DNA of 37,355 bases from an uncultured Oscillospiraceae bacterium. GTDB taxonomy: Bacteria; Bacillota; Clostridia; Oscillospirales; Oscillospiraceae. The DNA lies in NCBI GenBank assembly GCA_947631845.1, contig CANRMY010000022.1, positions 1-37,355 of the forward strand, written 5' to 3'. This document shows, one piece after another, positions 32,982-37,355 of the stretch. Under the pieces are notes generated by a model. It saw only the letters and a program-made list of their open reading frames with translations, was not told the origin of the DNA and did not search any database. Made by a program: the position numbers and the translations under genes. How positions within the stretch are numbered: position 1 is the first letter of the stretch; every line of letters starts with the position of its first letter.

Positions 32982-33010
32982 AGGATACCACACCGGGCGG
33001 AGAATTGCAA
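32982..33010 (-). promoter_or_regulatory. Promoter of the oxidative-stress operon
   Basis: TTGCAA (33010-33005), a 17-bp spacer ending GGTGTGG, and TATCCT (32987-32982) precede the palindrome and the Fur-family gene on the minus strand. Confidence 0.6.
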
Positions 33011-33058
33011 GGGGAAATCGCGAAAATTCCGCCGCGCCCCCGAAATATCCGGCGGCGT

Positions 33059-33895
33059 TCAGCGCTTGTCGTAGGTCTCCAGGAAGAAGTGCTCCACGCC
33101 CTTGGTCTTGTAGGCCGGAAAGGTGTCCAGCGCCAGCTCGTGGATGGCGTTGAAGATGGATTTTTCCACGTTGGGGTCCGTCTTCTTGAGCGTTCGGATC
33201 AGCTCCTTTGTCTGATGGCGCTTGCCCTGGAGCTCGCCCGCCGCCAGCCCCTCGGTGAAGCGGCAGGCACAGCGCAGGAATTCCAGACTGTTGTACCGGG
33301 CCCAGGCGATGATGTGGTCCTCGTGGACGCAGTACAGGGGCCGGATCAGCTCCATGCCGGGGAAGTTGGTGCTGTGGAGCTTGGGCATCATCCCCTGGAG
33401 CTGGGCCCCGAACAGGAGGGCCATCAGCGTCGTCTCGATGACGTCGTTGAAGTGGTGGCCCAGGGCGATCTTGTTGCACCCCAGCGCCCGGGCTTTGGCG
33501 TAGAGATTCCCCCGCCGCATCCGGGCGCACAGATAGCAGGGGTTCTTCTCCTGGGCGTTGGCCACCGCGAAGACGTCGCTCTCAAAGATCTCCACCGGCA
33601 CATTGAGCAGCGCGGCGTTCTCCTCGATCCGCCGCCGGTTCTCCGGGGCGTACCCCGGATCCATGACGATGTATTTTACGTCGAAGGGAACGGTGGTGTG
33701 GCGGTGCAGCTCCTGCATCAGCTTGGCCAGGAGCATGGAGTCCTTGCCCCCGGAGACGCACACGGCGACGGCATCCCCGGCACGGATGAGCTCGTACCGG
33801 TTGATGGCGTAGGTGAAGGGGTTCCACAGCTCCTTGCGGTATTTTTTGATGATGCTCCGCTCGATCTGCTGAGTGCGTGTCAGTTCCTTAGCCAT
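33059..33895 (-). CDS. TtcA-like PP-loop tRNA thiolation enzyme
   Basis: The 278-aa protein has the PP-loop SGGKDSMLL (about 49-57), used to adenylate tRNA. CYLCARMRRG (about 119-128) carries the CxxC, and a further Cys lies in FLRCACRF; together they match the 4Fe-4S ligands of TtcA, which makes 2-thiocytidine in tRNA. GHHFNDVIETTLM is the conserved family stretch. TtcA homologues are 280-310 aa. Related TilS and Ncs6 enzymes lack this exact Cys layout. The ATG follows AGGGGGG and lies 10 nt after the methyltransferase gene. Confidence 0.83.
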   Translation of the reverse strand: MAKELTRTQQIERSIIKKYRKELWNPFTYAINRYELIRAGDAVAVCVSGGKDSMLLAKLMQELHRHTTVPFDVKYIVMDPGYAPENRRRIEENAALLNVPVEIFESDVFAVANAQEKNPCYLCARMRRGNLYAKARALGCNKIALGHHFNDVIETTLMALLFGAQLQGMMPKLHSTNFPGMELIRPLYCVHEDHIIAWARYNSLEFLRCACRFTEGLAAGELQGKRHQTKELIRTLKKTDPNVEKSIFNAIHELALDTFPAYKTKGVEHFFLETYDKR

Positions 33896-33905
33896 GGTAT
33901 CCCCC

Positions 33906-34538
33906 CTAAACGTCAGCCTGGAGAGTGGCCGTGGCGCCCCACCTGGCCAGCTCCGTCACCTGTGTAAAGCCCGCCTCCCGCAGAACCGACGCCTCGTGCT
34001 CCGCCGTCAGGGGCGTATCGTAGTGATAAAGGCCCTCCGGCAGGCCCTGGGCCTGCCTTAATTGGCGAAGCTCCTCGAAATATCGCGCCTCCAGCGCCGG
34101 ACTCTCGGAAAAATAGTCCGTGAGGATGAAGTACCCCGCCGGCTTGAGCGCCGCTCGGAGCCTCCGGTAGAGCGCCCGTTTCCTGTACGCCGGGAAGTGG
34201 TGCAGGGACTCCACCGACACCGCCGCGTCGTACCCCGCCCCCAGATCCACGTCAAAATAGGAGCCGCGGATGAGCGTCAGGTCCTTGTCCGGGAATTTCT
34301 CCCCCAGCGCCGCCAGCATCCCCCGGGAGAGGTCGATCCCGGTGACGGCGGCCCGGGGACAGCGCCTGAAATATGCCTCCAGCTCCAGCCCCGTGCCGCA
34401 TCCCAGATCCAGGACACGACAGCCGGGGAACGACGGCAGGAGCGAGGCGGTAAAGGGGTAAAAGGCCGCGCTTCCGTCGATCTCCGTTTTCATGTGCTCA
34501 TCGTATCCCGCCAGCCGGTTTTCAAAAAACGACGCCAT
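33906..34538 (-). CDS. Class I SAM-dependent methyltransferase
   Basis: The 210-aa protein has SAM-binding motif I VLDLGCGTGLELE (about 43-55), motif II GIDLSRGML, and motif IV-like YDAAVSVESLHHF, as in UbiE/type 11 small-molecule methyltransferases. The substrate is unknown. The ATG at 34538 lies only 2 nt after GGAGG, so the in-frame TTG at 34550, preceded by a G-rich GGGGGG stretch, is an alternative start. It is co-oriented with the TtcA-like gene and divergent from the fumarase gene. Confidence 0.75.
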   Translation of the reverse strand: MASFFENRLAGYDEHMKTEIDGSAAFYPFTASLLPSFPGCRVLDLGCGTGLELEAYFRRCPRAAVTGIDLSRGMLAALGEKFPDKDLTLIRGSYFDVDLGAGYDAAVSVESLHHFPAYRKRALYRRLRAALKPAGYFILTDYFSESPALEARYFEELRQLRQAQGLPEGLYHYDTPLTAEHEASVLREAGFTQVTELARWGATATLQADV

Positions 34539-34586
34539 TTCCTCCAGCAAGGTCCGTCCCCCCTGTGCGCCAAAAATTTTAAAATC

Positions 34587-34619
34587 ATTATACCACACCG
34601 GGCCCGGATATGGTATACT
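34587..34619. promoter_or_regulatory. Divergent promoter region with dyad symmetry
   Basis: TATAAT for the methyltransferase (34592-34587, minus) and TATACT for the fumarase gene (34614-34619, plus) face away from each other across a dyad: TATACCA (34589-34595) and TGGTATA (34611-34617) around CCGGGCCCGG. The -35 boxes are poor on both sides, so one bound protein or polymerase could control both directions. Confidence 0.5.
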
Positions 34620-34664
34620 TATTTTATCGACATATTGACTTATTGACCGCAAAGGAGCCAGACT

Positions 34665-35507
34665 ATGAGAGAGATCCTCTGTTCCCATATCACCGACACT
34701 GTTGAGAAGCTCTGTATCCGCGCCGCCACGGTGCTGACACCGGATCTGCGGGCCGCCATCGAAAGGGCCGCCGGGGCCGAGCCGTCGGAGGCCGGGAGCG
34801 CCGCTCTCCGGGATATGGTGGACAACTTTACCTGCGCCGCCTCCGGCGGCCTGCCCATCTGCCAGGACACGGGCATGGCGGTGGTCTTCGCCGACCTGGG
34901 CCAGGACGTCCACATCACCGGCGGGGACTTCGAGGCCGCCGTCGCCGAGGGGGTGCGGCGGGGGTATGTGAACGGGTACCTGAGAAAATCCGTGGTGGCC
35001 GACCCCTTCCGGCGGGTGAACACCAACGACAACACCCCGCCCATCCTCTGGACGCGGATCGTCCCCGGCGACCGGCTGACCCTCACCGTGGCCCCCAAGG
35101 GCTTCGGGAGCGAGAACAAGAGCCGGATGAAGATGTTCCTGCCCTCCGCCGGGATCGGGGCGTTTGAGGACTTCATCGTGGAGACGGTGGAGCTGGCCGG
35201 GGCCGACCCCTGCCCGCCGGTGGTGCTGGGCGTGGGCATCGGCGGCACGGTGGAGAAGGCCGCCATGATGGCCAAGCTGGCCCTGACACGGCCGGTGGAC
35301 CGGCGCAACCCGGACGAATTTTACGCCGCCATGGAGGCGCGCGTGCTGGAGAAGGTCAACGCCCTGGGCATCGGCCCCCAGGGCTTCGGCGGCAGGACCA
35401 CGGCCCTGGCCGTGAACATCGACGCCTACGCCAGCCACATCGCCGGCACCGCCTGCGTGGTCAACGTGGGATGCCACGTCACCCGCCACGCCACGGAGAT
35501 ACTGTAA
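34665..35507 (+). CDS. Class I fumarate hydratase (or tartrate dehydratase) alpha subunit, orphan
   Basis: The 280-aa protein matches the N-terminal, Fe-S-binding subunit of class I fumarases. LPICQDTGMAVVF (about 63-75), NTNDNTPP and GSENKSRMKM are typical, as is GVGIGGTVEKAAMMAK; cysteines in PICQD, DPCPP and VGCH fit the 4Fe-4S ligands. L(+)-tartrate dehydratase alpha subunits look the same, so the substrate is open. Two-subunit versions need a beta protein, usually the next gene, but here an unrelated XRE gene follows after a repeat. The beta gene must be elsewhere or has been lost. The ATG follows AAAGGAG. Confidence 0.87.
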   Translation: MREILCSHITDTVEKLCIRAATVLTPDLRAAIERAAGAEPSEAGSAALRDMVDNFTCAASGGLPICQDTGMAVVFADLGQDVHITGGDFEAAVAEGVRRGYVNGYLRKSVVADPFRRVNTNDNTPPILWTRIVPGDRLTLTVAPKGFGSENKSRMKMFLPSAGIGAFEDFIVETVELAGADPCPPVVLGVGIGGTVEKAAMMAKLALTRPVDRRNPDEFYAAMEARVLEKVNALGIGPQGFGGRTTALAVNIDAYASHIAGTACVVNVGCHVTRHATEIL

Positions 35508-35512
35508 CTGAC

Positions 35513-35538
35513 GGGCAAAGGCCAGAGGGCCTTTGTCC
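35513..35538 (+). terminator. Possible terminator after the fumarase alpha gene
   Basis: GGGCAAAGGCC (35513-35523) pairs with GGCCTTTGTCC (35528-35538) around an AGAG loop. There is no proper T-run after it, so termination would be weak. Confidence 0.35.
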
Positions 35539-35562
35539 GACGTACATGTCGCCGGAAAAAAT
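35535..35562 (-). repeat. Second copy of a palindromic intergenic motif
   Basis: Read on the minus strand, this 28-nt stretch matches 29741-29768 at 25 positions, around TTTTTTCCGGCGACATG and CGTCGGA. It contains a near-palindrome, CCGACG..CATGTCGCCGG. The two copies lie in opposite orientation about 5.8 kb apart. Confidence 0.55.
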
Positions 35563-35662
35563 TGTCCCAATTCGATTTTGTGTTCCCAGTCAAAGCCGTG
35601 GATCATTCTCAACTCTTGACACTAACAATGGAAAAGGTGAAAAAATCGGGAGCTTATGCACA

Positions 35663-35713
35663 GTCAAACACTTTTGACAGGAACTAAAGGAGGCCATGTC
35701 AAGGAGCTTTGAC
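35663..35713. promoter_or_regulatory. Two operator-like palindromes upstream of the XRE gene
   Basis: GTCAA-N6-TTGAC occurs at 35663-35678 and again at 35698-35713, 35 bp apart. The second overlaps a TTGACA (35709-35714), and TTAAAAT lies downstream at a longer than ideal distance. Paired palindromes before an XRE gene suggest autoregulation. Confidence 0.5.
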
Positions 35714-35762
35714 AGCAAATTTTTTCTCCCTTGGTTAAAATGTGCTATGGGAGGTGACAAAG

Positions 35763-36347
35763 ATGGAACTCGGTGAGCAGATAAAGAAATATCGGGCAAA
35801 AGCAAACTTATCTCAAGAGGAACTGGCAGATAGAATATTTGTTTCAAGGCAAACCATATCAAATTGGGAGAACGACAAAAATTATCCTGACATCAAAAGC
35901 ATAGTGCTGATGAGTGAAGTCTTTCAAGTATCTCTCGATAATTTGATCAAAGGAGATATAGAAAGAATGAAGAAAGAGATCGACACACGGGAGTACGCGA
36001 GATTTCAAAAGGACAGTACCGTTTTTACCGTATTATTTATGGCCATGCTGATACTGCCGGTACCGCTTATCATGCTATTGAAATGGTTTGGGCTGGCGCT
36101 ATATGTATGCTTGTTTGGGTTCGGGATGTATTATGCTCTCAGAGTCGAAAAGTATAAGAGGAAATATGATATTCAGACTTATAAAGAGATCTTTGCGTTT
36201 ATTGACGGGAAAAGCTTGAATGAGATCGAAAAAGCGAGAGAGGAAGGAAAAAGGCCGTATCAAAAAGCTCTCTTAACAGCAGGTTCTGCGGCATTGGCTG
36301 TTATCATTGCGCTTATTATGATGGCCGCGATAAAGTCTTTCCTTTAA
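35763..36347 (+). CDS. Membrane-bound XRE-family transcriptional regulator
   Basis: The 194-aa protein has an N-terminal helix-turn-helix (about 5-60; LSQEELADRIFVSRQTISNWENDKNYP), a charged linker (about 65-90), a membrane hairpin (about 92-130), a cytoplasmic stretch with KRKYDIQTYKE, and a C-terminal helix (about 170-192). It is AT-rich and uses codons such as AAA, ATA and AGA that are rare in the neighbours, so it was probably acquired. An upstream in-frame ATG at 35742 is possible, but the ATG at 35763 has a perfect GGAGGTGA site and starts the HTH directly. Target genes are unknown. The 36348-36494 gap after it holds no recognisable gene. Confidence 0.85.
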   Translation: MELGEQIKKYRAKANLSQEELADRIFVSRQTISNWENDKNYPDIKSIVLMSEVFQVSLDNLIKGDIERMKKEIDTREYARFQKDSTVFTVLFMAMLILPVPLIMLLKWFGLALYVCLFGFGMYYALRVEKYKRKYDIQTYKEIFAFIDGKSLNEIEKAREEGKRPYQKALLTAGSAALAVIIALIMMAAIKSFL

Positions 36348-36494
36348 GACCGTTTGTCAGCGAAGGCTTACCGCGGTCACAACTATGATGCTCCGGGAAC
36401 ACAAAAGGGAATTGGGAAAAAATATTAAAGAAGAAATATGAAATGGGGTTTCGTCACTCGGTCAAAATTTTTTATTCTTTTTTCAAAAAACTTG

Positions 36495-36523
36495 TTCATT
36501 TTTTCCACACGGTATGATATAAT
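36495..36523 (+). promoter_or_regulatory. Promoter of hpf
   Basis: TTCATT (36495-36500) and TATAAT (36518-36523) are 17 bp apart, about 45 nt before the hpf ATG. The -35 is weak, while the -10 is perfect. Confidence 0.5.
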
Positions 36524-36567
36524 ACTGCCACGGGAGGAATCCCGCATACAGAAAGGAGCTGACGACA

Positions 36568-37104
36568 ATGAGGTTTACTTTTACCGAGAAGAAGCTTCCG
36601 GTCTCCGCGGATGTGAGGGCGTATGCCGAGAAGAAGCTGGGAAAGCTGGACAGGCTTTTCAAGAGCGAGGCCGACGCCTCCGTTACCTTCTCCATGGAGA
36701 GGGGCCGCTTCATCGTTGAGGCCACCATCCGGGCCGGCGGCATGATCTACCGTGTCACCGAGACAACGGGGGATATGTACGCCTCGATTGATTCCGCCGC
36801 CGCCAGCATCGAGCGGCAGATCCGTAAGAACAAGACCCGCCTGGCCAAGCGCCTGCGCGACGGCGCCTTTGAGCGGGAGATCGCCGTCCCCGCCGTCCCG
36901 GAGGACGACGAGGAGGAGGGCGAATTCCAGGTGGTGCGCACCAAGCGCTTCTCCATCAAGCCCATGACCGTGGACGAGGCGATCCTGCAGATGAACCTTC
37001 TGGAGCACGAGTTCTTCGTGTTCAAGAATCAGGACGAGGAGGACCGGTTCGCCGTGGTCTACAAGCGCAAGAGCGGCGGCTACGGCCTCATCGAGAGCGA
37101 CTGA
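36568..37104 (+). CDS. hpf: Ribosome hibernation promoting factor, long form
   Basis: The 178-aa protein has the RaiA/HPF ribosome-binding domain (about 1-100, beginning MRFTFTEKKLPVSADVRAYAEKKLGKLD, basic helix IERQIRKNKTRLAKRL), an acidic linker (EDDEEEGE, about 111-118) and the C-terminal dimerisation domain (about 122-178; VVRTKRFSIKPMTVDEAILQMNLLEHEFFVFKN). The long form binds the 30S decoding centre in stationary phase and joins two 70S ribosomes into an inactive 100S dimer. Length is typical for Firmicutes. The ATG follows AAAGGAG. Confidence 0.95.
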   Translation: MRFTFTEKKLPVSADVRAYAEKKLGKLDRLFKSEADASVTFSMERGRFIVEATIRAGGMIYRVTETTGDMYASIDSAAASIERQIRKNKTRLAKRLRDGAFEREIAVPAVPEDDEEEGEFQVVRTKRFSIKPMTVDEAILQMNLLEHEFFVFKNQDEEDRFAVVYKRKSGGYGLIESD

Positions 37105-37121
37105 AAAACCGAAAATGAACA

Positions 37122-37189
37122 AGGGGGCCGGTATCCCGGCCCCCTCGTTCCGCTTGAAAACGCCGCCCCCGGCAAGCCGGGGGCGGCGT
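37122..37189 (+). terminator. Tandem GC-rich hairpins after hpf
   Basis: The first stem is AGGGGGCCGG with its complement (37122-37145, TATC loop). The second is a 14-bp perfect stem, ACGCCGCCCCCGGC with its complement (37160-37189, AA loop). Neither has a strong T-run on the + strand; on the minus strand the second follows TTTTTTGACAG. Confidence 0.55.
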
Positions 37190-37209
37190 CAGTCTGTCAA
37201 AAAACCACC

Positions 37210-37355
37210 TCACGCCCAGCGTAAGCGGGCGTATGGGTGGCTGAAAAGAGAAAATATGGTAGTGCTGGCTGGCGAGGCGGAGTTCTTCCAACTCCAATTC
37301 GCCAGCTTTTTCAGGTTCATCGCGGCAAATTTGAGCCTCACCCAGCGTTCTACGC
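37210..37355 (-). pseudogene. C-terminal end of a transposase, cut by the window edge
   Basis: An open frame runs from the window edge to a TGA at 37212-37210, giving 47 residues that include RWVRLKFAAMNLKKLANW. This resembles the C-terminal end of DDE transposases of the IS1182/IS5-like type common in Firmicutes. Most of the gene lies outside the window, so I cannot tell whether it is intact. It marks the start of an insertion sequence to the right. Confidence 0.5.

Noticed and set aside
35696-35776. 26-codon ORF overlapping the XRE start as a possible leader peptide
   Set aside because: AAAGGAGG is only 2 nt from its ATG, too close for normal initiation, and the peptide has no regulatory codon run.
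1-37355. CRISPR arrays, tRNA and rRNA genes
   Set aside because: No regularly spaced direct repeats, cloverleaf folds or rRNA-like sequence were noticed on either strand.

Overview
The window is GC-rich chromosomal DNA from a strictly anaerobic member of the Clostridia, most likely an Oscillospiraceae/Ruminococcaceae-type gut bacterium. This rests on gene content and style, not on a database match. It has strong GGAGG ribosome sites, GTG starts, SigA promoters ending in GTGG-TATAAT, reverse rubrerythrins, a biotin-dependent Na+-pumping decarboxylase, an Fe-S class I fumarase subunit, and glycosidases for plant cell-wall sugars.

Layout. Positions 1-7700 hold carbohydrate genes: L-rhamnose mutarotase and a GH105 unsaturated rhamnogalacturonyl hydrolase (+), a membrane-anchored polysaccharide deacetylase (+), then a GH2-GH35 glycosidase pair (-). 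Positions 7730-14145 (-) hold a complete trpEGDCFBA operon with tight overlaps and its own promoter and terminator. Positions 14337-15503 (-) hold a DUF3842 gene and an ECF S-component gene behind a structured leader that ends in an intrinsic terminator. A 259-bp MITE-like element follows at 15533-15791. Positions 15901-24307 (-) hold an oligopeptide ABC transporter (oppA-B-C-D-F) and a 62-aa membrane protein. Positions 24835-29663 (+) hold an RlmI-like rRNA methyltransferase and a four-gene decarboxylase Na+ pump (alpha, gamma, separate biotin carrier, beta). Positions 29948-32947 (-) hold an oxidative-stress cluster: Fur/PerR-like regulator, reverse rubrerythrin, flavin reductase-rubredoxin-rubrerythrin fusion, and an SDR. 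Positions 33059-34538 (-) hold a TtcA-like enzyme and a methyltransferase, divergent from an orphan fumarase alpha subunit (+). An AT-rich patch at about 35.56-36.5 kb carries a membrane-bound XRE regulator. The window ends with hpf and the tail of a transposase.

The most unusual system is the peptide transporter. Its OppC permease carries about 320 residues of RCC1-like beta-propeller sequence between TM1 and the core, on the outer face. Its OppF ATPase carries about 190 mostly charged, helical residues between Walker A and the Q-loop. OppA is also oversized at 762 aa. The core motifs of all subunits are intact, so these look like added modules on a working transporter. Other points of interest are the DUF3842/ECF leader, which I could not assign to a known riboswitch class, a three-hairpin leader before the deacetylase with competing pairings, a near-identical 186-bp block shared by the two rubrerythrin genes, two families of hairpin-rich intergenic elements, and a perfect consensus promoter aimed antisense into the GH35 gene.
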